The position numbers were made by a program, and so were the translations under genes. Positions 14,685 to 21,656 of a stretch of DNA of 29,409 nucleotides are shown here, piece by piece. Origin of the DNA: Methanobacteriota archaeon (GTDB lineage Archaea > Thermoplasmatota > E2 > DHVEG-1). The notes below the pieces were generated by a model, which ran no database searches, was not told where the DNA came from, and saw nothing but the letters and a program-made list of their open reading frames with translations. Location of the stretch: assembly GCA_026394435.1 (NCBI GenBank), contig JAPKYG010000171.1, positions 1 to 29,409 on the forward strand. Direction: 5' to 3'. Positions within the stretch are counted from its first letter, which is position 1; the number at the start of each line of letters is the position of its first letter.

Positions 14685-15113
14685 GTGAGGTATTTGCAGA
14701 ATTACAAAATAACACCATATTATTCTACTCTTGTTATCGAAGAACTATCAGAAATAGAGGACGAACTTGATGATGATAAAAAATTACAGGGCATGGTGGA
14801 TCTTTGGATAAAAGTTTTTGAAGACATTGGTGCACGTTCTCTCAAAGTCACTGAGATTTCATCTGAAGAAAAAAAGTTTTATCGTTTCTTATTGAACCGT
14901 GGTTTATCAAAAAACGATGCCATTCACTTTACGATGACAGTATTTAATGACATTGATTCTTTTTTAAGTTTCAATAAAAAGATATTTACCGAGCGGAAAA
15001 GTAAAATCGAGAGGAAATTAATGGTCTTGAAGAGGAAAACACCGATTATCTTTCAAGTTGATGAATTATATCGGGAATTAAAAAAGTTAGACGAATACGG
15101 TCTTATTTCATGA
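14685..15113 (+). CDS. PIN-domain protein, 5' end without a standard start codon
   Basis: From GTG 14685 there are 142 residues, but the same frame is open upstream to 14598 and encodes a typical PIN start: VYIDTCFVGYLTDDDQHKER, with the first catalytic Asp. No ATG, GTG or TTG lies between the in-frame TGA (14595-14597) and 14685. Upstream of the TGA the same frame runs VKKSGKKIPDSIVKLYRK from a GTG at 14541. The remaining PIN features are VIEELSEIE and SKNDAIHFTM, then NDIDSFLSFN. So the gene is either inactivated by a stop in its 5' end or uses an unusual start. The 15103-15234 gene overlaps its 3' end on the other strand. Confidence 0.55.
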   Translation: MRYLQNYKITPYYSTLVIEELSEIEDELDDDKKLQGMVDLWIKVFEDIGARSLKVTEISSEEKKFYRFLLNRGLSKNDAIHFTMTVFNDIDSFLSFNKKIFTERKSKIERKLMVLKRKTPIIFQVDELYRELKKLDEYGLIS

Positions 15114-15234
15114 ATTTATCATAGAATCCATTCTTTGAGAGTTCTTTCTGAACATCTCTAATGAATGCTGCATGGCTTTTCTTTTTGAAAGAGCTTTTCA
15201 GTTTGCTTTTCTGCTCTTCATTCAGATGTTTCAT
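15103..15234 (-). CDS. Basic 43-residue protein overlapping the PIN gene tail
   Basis: The ORF begins MKHLNEEQKSKLKSSFKKKS and continues HAAFIRDVQKELSKNGFYDKFMK. It is helical and basic. GGGAAG lies about 8 bases before the ATG, and a TATTAAATAC element about 35 bases upstream may be its TATA box. Its last 11 bases overlap the PIN gene 3' end in convergent orientation, the same geometry as the 10072 gene beside the Fic gene. Possible small antitoxin or regulator; no family is recognised. Confidence 0.35.
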   Translation of the reverse strand: MKHLNEEQKSKLKSSFKKKSHAAFIRDVQKELSKNGFYDKFMK

Positions 15235-15322
15235 TGTTTCTTCCCGAGGAAATATATCCTTACATGTGGTATTTAATACTTTTGTGCTTTTGAGCTTTGT
15301 GTAAGAAGTCAGAAAAACCCTT

Positions 15323-15356
15323 GACTTATTACACAGACAGGCGACTTTCTACACAG
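15323..15356. repeat. Left subterminal ACTTnnTACACA repeats
   Basis: GACTTATTACACAG (15323-15336) and GACTTTCTACACAG (15343-15356) are spaced exactly 20 bases apart, just inside the left terminal repeat. They probably bind transposase, since matching boxes lie at the right end. Confidence 0.5.
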
Positions 15357-15393
15357 AAATTCGATTCAATATCAAATTCATGCATAAAAACAA

Positions 15394-16014
15394 CTATACC
15401 AAAACATCATTCGACTCGATGGGCTCTCGATAAGTTTCGAGATATACATAGAATGCTTTTTTATTTTTCTTTTTAAGGTTATGAAAGTAGTCTTCAATGT
15501 CTTTGAAATCCTGTTTATTATATTTTTTCTTAGCAATGTTTATATGAAAAAGCACAGCCCAATCAGCAAATTTGTTCCTTCCTTTCGATTCAATAGATAC
15601 GTCTTCATCCCTGTAAATAGCATCATATACTTCTTTTTTAGTAGCATCAATGTTCAGTTTTAACTCCATACCAATCCATACTGGTTTTTTCCCTAAATCA
15701 AAATAATTATTTTTACTACTGGGAATGAGATTTTCATTCAGAATGGCAATATCCCATTTACGTCTTCCTGGAGTCCCTTCTCCCTTTTTATATTTTCCTT
15801 TCGCATATTCACAGTGAATCAAATAATTTTGAAATTCATCGCCATCATCAATATATCTATTGCACTGCTTTTCATTTGCTAATTTTGTATATAGATACGC
15901 TTGTAAGTCATGTTCATTAATAAGGAAAAAAGGATGTTCCTTTAAATCATTTTTTAACTGTCTGATTAATGAATTTAAGATTTTTTTAATTAATTCTTCT
16001 TCTTTCTCATTCAT
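15394..16014 (-). CDS. PD-(D/E)XK nuclease-like protein (206 aa)
   Basis: It contains a PD-(D/E)XK-like core: RRKWDIAIL with Asp88 and WIGMELKLNID with Glu117 and Lys119, separated by 28 residues, after an N-terminal helical region with DLQAYLYTKL. This is typical of restriction-like nucleases of about 200 residues. It begins 4 bases after the stop of the transposase gene on the same strand, so the two are probably co-transcribed; the pairing suggests it travels with the transposase, either as cargo nuclease or as a transposition partner. Lysine-rich and AT-rich. The cleavage specificity is unknown. Confidence 0.65.
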   Translation of the reverse strand: MNEKEEELIKKILNSLIRQLKNDLKEHPFFLINEHDLQAYLYTKLANEKQCNRYIDDGDEFQNYLIHCEYAKGKYKKGEGTPGRRKWDIAILNENLIPSSKNNYFDLGKKPVWIGMELKLNIDATKKEVYDAIYRDEDVSIESKGRNKFADWAVLFHINIAKKKYNKQDFKDIEDYFHNLKKKNKKAFYVYLETYREPIESNDVLV

Positions 16015-16018
16015 AAAA

Positions 16019-17248
16019 TTATAATTTTATAACGTGTATGTATTTATTAAAATTTGGTTCGATACCAAGTTCATGTATTTCCTGGATGATCACGCAGATG
16101 TTATGGCAGATGATTTTGCAGAGAACCTCGTTCACCTGTGCTGTCCACGTCTTGCTCCTGACGAAATCCCCGAATTTCGATTTTATCATTTGAACGGTAC
16201 TTTCTGCATTGCTCCGCTTGTGGTAATGCTCCAGGAACTCATCGTTTTTCAGCATGAACAAATAATACATCTTTTTCCACACGGAACCGTTGCCTCGTGC
16301 CTTCGAGTTTGATTTGAAAGGAATATATGGCGTGGCTTCATAACTATCTATTAATTTTAGATTATTCTGACTCAGATATGCCTTGTCGCAGACGACATCG
16401 TTCATATCGAAATGCTCCGCAGTGATATTCACCAATTCAGGAAGTTCAGGGCAATCATTGTCAAACTCAGAAGTGATTTTGACACCTGTAATGATGTTGG
16501 TTTTTACCCCTGTCATAAAATGGCATTTCACCCATCGGCGTGAGTTGATTTCTTTTCCGTATTTGAATGAGAACCATCGCTGGAAAACATTCGTCCCATA
16601 TCCCGTGCTGTCGATAGCAAAATCCGTCTCAACTGTAGTCAACGGAAGACTCGTGAGAATAACAAGTTTTACCAGTAGTGGTGTTATGTCTTTCCTCTGC
16701 AAGAAATGACCCACAGAGGCATAGCAAGGGACACAATCTACGTAATTCTTTTCCCTGGCTATCTGCATGTCTCCCATAAATCTCCGCAAGGAGAATGTGG
16801 TAAAGACCTTCATCACTGAACCGTAGACCATATCCGTTATTGGTAGCGATGGTCTGCCGAACTCGTAAATGGGTTGTTCTATGTTGTCAGTGATGTCTTT
16901 CAGAAGTTTCATAAATATGGGTTTCTGATGGGTTGTCGCTTCATCGTAGGCTTTCCAGTTCTGAGTATAGGTTTTCCTCACCGTCTGGGTTATTGTTATG
17001 TTCCCGTCTTTATCGACCTCGTGGGTGACGATATACTCAACGGCAAAGATGTGTTTACATTTGCAGTGGCGTGTCTCATGGTCTAAACACGTGCATGTTG
17101 TTTCAGAGCCATCATTTTGAACAAGATAGTATCCTCCACTTGTTTGGCTTGGGACTTTCCATCCTTTCTCGGTTTTTACAATCCGTGATGTTTTCGCTAT
17201 CAGCAATCCTTTTTCTTTTCTTATGAGCAGTTGCTCTTCGTTTAACAT
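16019..17248 (-). CDS. DDE transposase with N-terminal SWIM zinc finger
   Basis: The 409-residue protein starts with a SWIM finger (CTC at 52-54, CKCKH at 62-66, the CxCx(n)CxH pattern) for DNA or protein binding. The catalytic DDE residues are visible: Asp213 in DFAIDSTGYG, Asp288 in VVCDKAYLS and Glu349 in KRSNAESTVQMIKSKFG, the layout of IS4/IS5-type transposases. It appears complete. GGTGA 7 bases before the ATG acts as the ribosome binding site. It is the only recombinase inside the element at 15293-20141, so it probably mobilises it. The PD-(D/E)XK gene follows 4 bases downstream. Confidence 0.85.
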   Translation of the reverse strand: MLNEEQLLIRKEKGLLIAKTSRIVKTEKGWKVPSQTSGGYYLVQNDGSETTCTCLDHETRHCKCKHIFAVEYIVTHEVDKDGNITITQTVRKTYTQNWKAYDEATTHQKPIFMKLLKDITDNIEQPIYEFGRPSLPITDMVYGSVMKVFTTFSLRRFMGDMQIAREKNYVDCVPCYASVGHFLQRKDITPLLVKLVILTSLPLTTVETDFAIDSTGYGTNVFQRWFSFKYGKEINSRRWVKCHFMTGVKTNIITGVKITSEFDNDCPELPELVNITAEHFDMNDVVCDKAYLSQNNLKLIDSYEATPYIPFKSNSKARGNGSVWKKMYYLFMLKNDEFLEHYHKRSNAESTVQMIKSKFGDFVRSKTWTAQVNEVLCKIICHNICVIIQEIHELGIEPNFNKYIHVIKL

Positions 17249-17260
17249 TATCTTTCACCA
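17246..17260. repeat. Direct repeat CATTATCTTTCACCA, copy 1
   Basis: This 15-base sequence, which on the minus strand is the ribosome binding site plus ATG of the transposase gene, recurs exactly at 17635-17649 in the loop of a hairpin. It may be a remnant of a duplicated transposase leader. Confidence 0.45.
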
Positions 17261-17386
17261 ATACTATATTTGTCTCTGGAAGCATATAAGGGTTTGAGAG
17301 GGGTCACTGAAAGTATTCATGTAAGGTATTGTTTAGAAATCGTTATATAATTCATATACCATTACCGATTGTAAAAGAGGATTGGA

Positions 17387-17602
17387 ATGCCTAAGACTTG
17401 GGAGATGAAAAAGAAGGAAATTCAGGAGATGATTGACCACAACGGCATTATTGATGTTTATGAGAGAAAAATCAACAGCAATGGGAGTGTTTTTGTCTCA
17501 GCCTCAAATAAAAGGGATGTTCGTGGTTGTCCCGTTCTCGTGATAGTTATGAACAAAGACAACGGGGGAAAATCTCCAGTGGAAACAAAGGGGGGAGAGT
17601 AA
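17387..17602 (+). CDS. DUF2080-like transposon-associated small protein (71 aa)
   Basis: It has a helical N-terminus (KTWEMKKKEIQEMIDHNG) followed by VYERKINSNGSVFVSASNK and GCPVLVIVM. The K-x-x-G-S-V-x-V...G-x-x-V-x-V-I strand pattern resembles DUF2080, a small AbrB-like family often found beside archaeal transposases. A TATA element (GTTATATAATTC, 17341-17352) lies about 40 bases before the start. It is divergent from the transposase, from which it is separated by 138 bases. DNA binding or regulation of transposition is inferred. Confidence 0.5.
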   Translation: MPKTWEMKKKEIQEMIDHNGIIDVYERKINSNGSVFVSASNKRDVRGCPVLVIVMNKDNGGKSPVETKGGE

Positions 17603-17610
17603 CCATCATG

Positions 17611-17673
17611 GGAGGCTTGGCTTTAACGGTTTGGCATTATCTTTCACCAGATTTTTGCCACTGTCAAGCCTCC
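17611..17673. repeat. Hairpin between DUF2080-like gene and methyltransferase
   Basis: A perfect 9-base inverted repeat, GGAGGCTTG at 17611-17619 and CAAGCCTCC at 17665-17673, with a 45-base loop that contains the second copy of CATTATCTTTCACCA (17635-17649). It ends 27 bases before the methyltransferase start. It could be an attenuator, a small RNA or the end of a nested insertion. Confidence 0.4.
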
Positions 17674-17700
17674 GTCCTATTTCATCGAGAGATTAAGTGA

Positions 17701-18624
17701 ATGACAATGAAAATACCTCAACCAATTCCGTATCAAGGTAGCAAAAGAAACATTGCAAAATACATACTATCATTTTTTCCGCAAGGCATAGAACTACTTG
17801 TTGAACCATTTGCTGGTTCGGCAGCTATTTCAATCGCAGCAGCAATTAAAGGAAAAGCATCAAAATTTTATCTCAATGACTCCAATACATCGTTAATGAA
17901 TCTCTGGAATGAAATGATAAATAATCCTGGACAAATATCCGATGAATACAGAAAGCTTTGGAATGCTCAATTGGGAAAAGAAAAACAATTCTATAACTAC
18001 ATTCGTGATGAATTCAATAAAGAACAAAGACCGGATTATTTTTTATATCTTCTGGCACGGTGTATAAAAGCTTCCGTCCGTTATAATTCAAAAGGAGAAT
18101 TTAATCAAAGCCCCGATAACAGAAGAAAAGGAAGAAAACCGGAAATCATGAAAAATGATATTTTCGCTGTTTCAAAGTTATTCAAAGGGCGAGTGAAGAT
18201 TACAAGTAGTGATTACAAAGAAATCTTGGCATCTATATCAAGCAAGGATTTAGTTTACATGGACCCTCCATATCAAGGCGTATGCAACGGTGGAGACCCT
18301 CGCTATTATTCGAAAATCGATAACGATGAGTTTCTCGAACAATTACGGAATTTGGTACAAAAAAATATTTCATTTATTCTGAGTTATGACGGGAGAACCG
18401 AAAATAAAACATATGGGAAAAACATTCCAGAAAACATCGGGGTTTATAGGGTAGAAGTGAATGCCGGCGTATCTTCTCAGTCCACCCTTTTAGGTAAAAA
18501 TGAAACAACATACGAATCTATTTATCTTTCAAAACCATTAATACATCGATTGGGAATTTCGACAGAAAATATTGCTGAAAGATTTAAAAACAAGCAAACC
18601 ATTCAACAATCGCTAGCAAAATAA
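17701..18624 (+). CDS. D12-class (Dam-like) DNA adenine N6-methyltransferase
   Basis: The 307-residue protein has the alpha-class order: motif X PYQGSKRNIAKYIL at 10-23, the SAM-binding motif I VEPFAGSAA at 34-42, and the catalytic motif IV DPPY at 188-191, followed by YYSKIDNDEFLEQLRNL. These enzymes methylate adenine N6 in short palindromic sites such as GATC. It is followed within about 80 bases by an HNH endonuclease gene, so together they look like a type II restriction-modification pair. The recognition site is not readable from the sequence. It lies inside the transposon-like element. Confidence 0.85.
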   Translation: MTMKIPQPIPYQGSKRNIAKYILSFFPQGIELLVEPFAGSAAISIAAAIKGKASKFYLNDSNTSLMNLWNEMINNPGQISDEYRKLWNAQLGKEKQFYNYIRDEFNKEQRPDYFLYLLARCIKASVRYNSKGEFNQSPDNRRKGRKPEIMKNDIFAVSKLFKGRVKITSSDYKEILASISSKDLVYMDPPYQGVCNGGDPRYYSKIDNDEFLEQLRNLVQKNISFILSYDGRTENKTYGKNIPENIGVYRVEVNAGVSSQSTLLGKNETTYESIYLSKPLIHRLGISTENIAERFKNKQTIQQSLAK

Positions 18625-18704
18625 TTTGGAGAGTTGGATGGGTTACGGTATCTTCAGATAAAATCAAGAAGTTATTAAAAAATGTTCATAGCAAACGAGC
18701 ACAA

Positions 18705-19370
18705 GTGGTTATCGAAGGTATCCTGAAAAATGGATATATCACTACTGAAGAATTAGCGAAAAAAGGTTATAAACATGCTCCAAGAGCAGCACGTGATGTA
18801 CGAGAAGCGGGCATACCATTAGAAACATTTAGAGTAAAATCTACCGATGGTCGTTCAATAGCAGCGTACAGACTTGATAATAAAAAAATTGAAAGAGGAA
18901 AATCAGGTGGAAGAAAAGTTTTTTCAAAAGAGTTTAAGAACGTTCTTTACAAATCGCATAATGAAAAATGTTCGATTTGTTTAGGTCATTTCGAAGAACG
19001 TTATCTCCAAATAGACCATAGAATCCCTTATGAAGTTGCTGGCGAATCGAAATTTTTCAAGTCAGACGAAAAGAATTACATGCCCCTCTGTGGTTCATGC
19101 AATAGAGCAAAATCTTGGTCTTGTGAACATTGTGAGAACTGGCGTTCTAAAAAATCTTCAAAGATATGTACAAAATGTTATTGGGCGTCTCCAGATGAAT
19201 ATTCTCATATCGCTTTAAGGGAAATCAAACGCATGGATATCATCTGGGAAGGGAAAGAGACAGGAGTTTATAACAAATTAAAAAGTAATGCGAAAAAAAA
19301 CAGTGAAAAACTACCGGATTATGTGAAAAAAATAATTTCGAAATTGCTGGAAAATAATAGAGGGAGATAA
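18705..19370 (+). CDS. HNH restriction endonuclease-like protein
   Basis: From GTG 18705 it has 221 residues: an N-terminal helix-turn-helix-like segment (GILKNGYITTEELAKKGY), a strand-rich linker (GIPLETFRVKSTDGRSIAAYR) and an HNH nuclease with CSIC (89-92), LQIDHRIPYE (Asp104-His105), NYMPLCGSCNRAKS (Asn124, Cys129, Cys132) and extra knuckles CEHC and CTKC. The frame is open upstream and encodes plausible text (SSDKIKKLLKNVHSKRAQ), yet the only ATG (18638) is one base out of frame. The true start is unclear, or the 5' end is shifted. As neighbour of the methyltransferase it is the likely cutting partner. Confidence 0.75.
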   Translation: MVIEGILKNGYITTEELAKKGYKHAPRAARDVREAGIPLETFRVKSTDGRSIAAYRLDNKKIERGKSGGRKVFSKEFKNVLYKSHNEKCSICLGHFEERYLQIDHRIPYEVAGESKFFKSDEKNYMPLCGSCNRAKSWSCEHCENWRSKKSSKICTKCYWASPDEYSHIALREIKRMDIIWEGKETGVYNKLKSNAKKNSEKLPDYVKKIISKLLENNRGR

Positions 19371-19514
19371 CAACTGGCTTACTTTGATTCACAAAGCAGT
19401 GCAGTAACAGAAGGCAAAAAGAAAATATTGATTTTCAATTTTTTAATAGTTTCAGTAACCCCTCCGTCGAGTTAATTAATCAGAATATCATTAAACAATT
19501 ATGAGGAGATAATT

Positions 19515-19676
19515 ATGGAACAAAAAAATTGTAAATTTTTAGGACACAAAGCAGAAAGAAGTCATTCAATTGATGACTATCAAGCGAAATCAACCACAAT
19601 TCACGCCATTTGTAGAATAGATAAAATGGTTATTGGTGGATGCAAAGAAAATTGTGAATTTTTTGAATTAAAATAG
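19515..19676 (+). CDS. Small Cys-containing protein (53 aa)
   Basis: The ORF starts MEQKNCKFLGHKAERSHSID and has four cysteines (6, 33, 43, 47), the last two as CKENC, compatible with binding one metal ion. GAGGAG lies 8 bases before the ATG. It ends 10 bases before the membrane-protein gene at 19687, so both are likely in one operon at the right end of the transposon-like element. No family is recognised. The stretch 19371-19514 holds no gene. Confidence 0.55.
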   Translation: MEQKNCKFLGHKAERSHSIDDYQAKSTTIHAICRIDKMVIGGCKENCEFFELK

Positions 19677-19686
19677 GGTGACATAA

Positions 19687-20079
19687 ATGGATGATGGAAC
19701 AGCTCAATTATTAATCTCTGCTATTATTCAATCGATGGCAACGATATGGGTGATTATTTTTGGATTGATACTTGGATTGCATGATTTCCTCGACAAGAAG
19801 AAAAAGCAATTCAAAGAAGAGCATCCAGATAATATGATATCGACTTCAACTGGAAATATACTAATTACTAATCATAGAACATCTGCTTCTGATAAAATCA
19901 TGTTGATGTCAATGAATATAATAATGCCCCTCTCCATCTTATGTGGGATATTAGCTCTGATATTCTTTAGAAATGATTTTTTAATTTATTTAGAAATAGC
20001 TTTTGCAATTATTTCAATACTTTTACTTATGACAGATATAGCGATGTGGCTCAAAAATTTAAATCATAGTAATCTGTAG
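19687..20079 (+). CDS. Three-helix membrane protein (130 aa)
   Basis: Predicted transmembrane helices lie at about residues 9-32 (ISAIIQSMATIWVIIFGLIL), 72-93 and 98-120, with a hydrophilic loop (LDKKKKQFKEEHPDN...NHRTSAS) between helices 1 and 2. GGGTGA lies 7 bases before the ATG, and it probably shares an operon with the 53-residue gene. The gene ends 7 bases before the right-hand repeats of the transposon-like element, so it is its last gene. In a restriction or defence cargo a small membrane protein could be an effector, but nothing in the sequence shows this. Confidence 0.65.
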   Translation: MDDGTAQLLISAIIQSMATIWVIIFGLILGLHDFLDKKKKQFKEEHPDNMISTSTGNILITNHRTSASDKIMLMSMNIIMPLSILCGILALIFFRNDFLIYLEIAFAIISILLLMTDIAMWLKNLNHSNL

Positions 20080-20085
20080 TAATTT

Positions 20086-20137
20086 TACTTTTTACACAGA
20101 ATCCTTACTTTTTACACAAGTGCTACTATTTACACAA
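20086..20137. repeat. Right subterminal and terminal TACTnnTTACACA repeats
   Basis: TACTTTTTACACAG (20086-20099), TACTTTTTACACAA (20106-20119) and TACTATTTACACAA (20124-20137) are three copies at 20- and 18-base steps. The last one is the right terminal repeat of the element. Boxes of the same type at the left end suggest shared binding sites. Confidence 0.55.
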
Positions 20138-20154
20138 AGCCGTGCTTTTGGGAA

Positions 20155-20248
20155 AGGCCGCGAGGATGCAGAATTGTAAAGTGACGAGTTTGGGGACGGC
20201 TTGGTGACGAATATAGGAAATGCCAGGTGACGAATATGGGAAATGATT
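20155..20248. repeat. GTGACGA-N-TTTGGGAAA repeats (unit C)
   Basis: Copies at 20182 (AGTGACGAGTTTGGGGA), 20202 (GGTGACGAATATAGGAAAT) and 20226 (GGTGACGAATATGGGAAAT) precede the third conserved unit. The left part of this block was apparently split off by insertion of the 15293-20141 element. Confidence 0.5.
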
Positions 20249-20378
20249 TTCTCCTGGTTTTAGCTGTTCACTACGGTGATGGTTTTGATGGTCGACGAGG
20301 TGGTCTTCTGGTGACGACTTTGGGAATTACCGGGTTTTCGTTTCCCAAGTAAGAATAGTAATCAGCAAGAGGAAGACC
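20249..20378. repeat. Dispersed repeat unit, copy C
   Basis: Third copy of the roughly 130-bp segment (compare 10964-11095 and 14057-14189). It is followed by a zinc-finger gene 3'-end fragment (20377-20410, LKNSYSKRIKNK) and a decayed peptide start MYVICKIYCTEET (20464). The 20080-20885 interval has no intact gene. Confidence 0.6.
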
Positions 20379-20463
20379 TGAAAAACAGTTATTCAAAACG
20401 TATCAAGAATAAGGATACATCGTAAAATCAAAGGGGAATGTACAATTCGGGGGTGGAAGAATA

Positions 20464-20548
20464 ATGTACGTAATTTGTAAGATCTACTGCACGGAAGAAA
20501 CAAAAAATGGTCTCCCGATGAAACGGATAATTTGCAACTCTAAAATGT
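20464..20548 (+). pseudogene. Remnant of Cys-rich peptide gene in unit C
   Basis: From ATG 20464 the frame reads MYVICKIYCTEETKNGLPMK and continues RIICNSKM to a stop. The first 13 residues match the family; the rest does not. A fragment, probably not functional. Confidence 0.35.
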
Positions 20549-20586
20549 AGAAGTACAAAAATAGAGACGTTTATTGTCTACATTTT
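20542..20586. repeat. 10-bp inverted repeat
   Basis: AAAATGTAGA (20542-20551) and TCTACATTTT (20577-20586) are perfect inverted copies with a 25-base loop, located just after the decayed peptide of unit C. It could be a terminator-like hairpin or the end of a lost element. Confidence 0.4.
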
Positions 20587-20645
20587 GTGCAATTATTGTG
20601 CAAACTTGGTGGAGATTTAATAATCGTCCTTGGATATGTTTAAAG

Positions 20646-20666
20646 TGCAGGGGAAGGGATTTGAAC
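20646..20666 (-). repeat. tRNA 3'-end fragment (attachment-site-like), copy 1
   Basis: Read on the minus strand this is GTTCAAATCCCTTCCCCTGCA: the T-loop TTCAAAT, the 3' T-stem CCCTT, the acceptor strand CCCCTGC and discriminator A fit tRNA positions 54-73 exactly. The 5' T-stem and the rest of the tRNA are absent. Such 3'-end pieces are left when integrases recombine inside tRNA genes. Confidence 0.6.
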
Positions 20667-20885
20667 ACGTTTTTACTAGTAAAAAATTGATTTTATAGGG
20701 ATGTTGTGCTCAAGTCGAGAGTCTGTGCTAAGGGTGTACTGCTCATACTATAATTATTAAATATCATAATCGGCAAATAATAAATGATAATCACTTCGAT
20801 TTATCATCCGATATTATTATTAAATAACTTCGTATTGACTACATTCAGATTATAATAAAAAGTTGACTGATATGGAGAAGACAAT

Positions 20886-21656
20886 ATGAAACAGTGGTAT
20901 GAATCTCTTTTTGAGAATTATGGTAAAAACTATGATAATGAAAGTTATACAAAGGGAACAATTGGTGAATGTGACTTCATTGAAAAGGAACTTGATTTTG
21001 ATAAATCACTAAAAATAATAGATATTGGATGTGGAACAGGTAGACACTCAATTGAATTAACAAAAAGGGGTTATAATATCATAGGAATTGATTTATCGGA
21101 TTCACAACTAAAGCAGGCAAAGGAAAAAGCTAAAGCACAAAATTTGGAAATAGAATTTCAAAAATATGATGCAAGAAAATTACCTTTCAAAGATGATTTT
21201 GATTTGGCAATAATGCTTTGTGAAGGAGGATTTTGTTTGATGGAAACAGATGAAATGAATTTTGAGATATTAAGAAATGTTGCTGAATCTTTAAAGAAGT
21301 CTGGTAAGCTGATTTTTACAACACTTAATGGATTATTTCCCTTATATCATTCAGTTGAAAAATTTCATTCAACAAAAGATGAAGGAAATACTATTTGTAG
21401 AAGTAATACTTTTGATTTAATGACTTTTAGAGACCATAATATTGTTACAGTAGAAGATGACTCTGGTAATAAAAAGGAATTAGAATGCAATGAGAGGTTT
21501 TATGTTCCATCTGAAATTACATGGTTGTTAAAGTCTCTGGGTTTTAAAAAAATTGATATTTATGGTGCAAAACTTGGTGCTTTTTCGAGAAACGATGAAC
21601 TTACAACTGAAGATTTTGAGATGCTAGTTATTGCCGATTTTACTTCAGAAATTTGA
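20886..21656 (+). CDS. Class I SAM-dependent methyltransferase (256 aa)
   Basis: A Rossmann-fold methyltransferase with motif I IIDIGCGTGRHSIEL (44-58), an acidic ribose-binding residue in GIDLSDSQL (Asp69) and YDARKLPF before FDLAIML (motif II-III region). The C-terminal part contains FYVPSEITWLLKSLGFKKIDIYG, typical of the UbiE/COQ5-like or Methyltransf_25 group acting on small molecules. The substrate is unknown. It is strongly AT-rich (many AAA, GAA, ATA and TTT codons) and lies between the two tRNA 3'-end fragments at 20646 and 21800, which suggests arrival by integration. A GGAG ribosome binding site precedes the ATG. Confidence 0.85.
   Translation: MKQWYESLFENYGKNYDNESYTKGTIGECDFIEKELDFDKSLKIIDIGCGTGRHSIELTKRGYNIIGIDLSDSQLKQAKEKAKAQNLEIEFQKYDARKLPFKDDFDLAIMLCEGGFCLMETDEMNFEILRNVAESLKKSGKLIFTTLNGLFPLYHSVEKFHSTKDEGNTICRSNTFDLMTFRDHNIVTVEDDSGNKKELECNERFYVPSEITWLLKSLGFKKIDIYGAKLGAFSRNDELTTEDFEMLVIADFTSEI

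Larger units (their letters stand above)
15293..20141. mobile_element. Transposon-like element with R-M cargo
   Basis: A 4,849-bp unit with inverted ends: AGCTTTGTGTAAGAAGTC at 15293-15310 and TACTATTTACACAAAGCC at 20124-20141 match at 14 of 18 positions as inverted repeats. It is flanked by the 9-bp direct repeat GTGCTTTTG at 15284-15292 and 20142-20150. Joining the flanks gives GTGCTTTTGGGAAAG, resembling the dispersed TTTGGGAAA repeats, so an empty site can be proposed. Additional ACTTnnTACACA boxes lie just inside both ends. The content is a PD-(D/E)XK protein, SWIM/DDE transposase, DUF2080-like protein, adenine methyltransferase, HNH endonuclease and two small genes. Confidence 0.7.

Noticed and set aside
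15394..17248. A simple two-gene IS made only of transposase and PD-(D/E)XK gene
   Set aside because: No inverted repeats were found close to 15394 and 17248; the convincing ends lie at 15293 and 20141.
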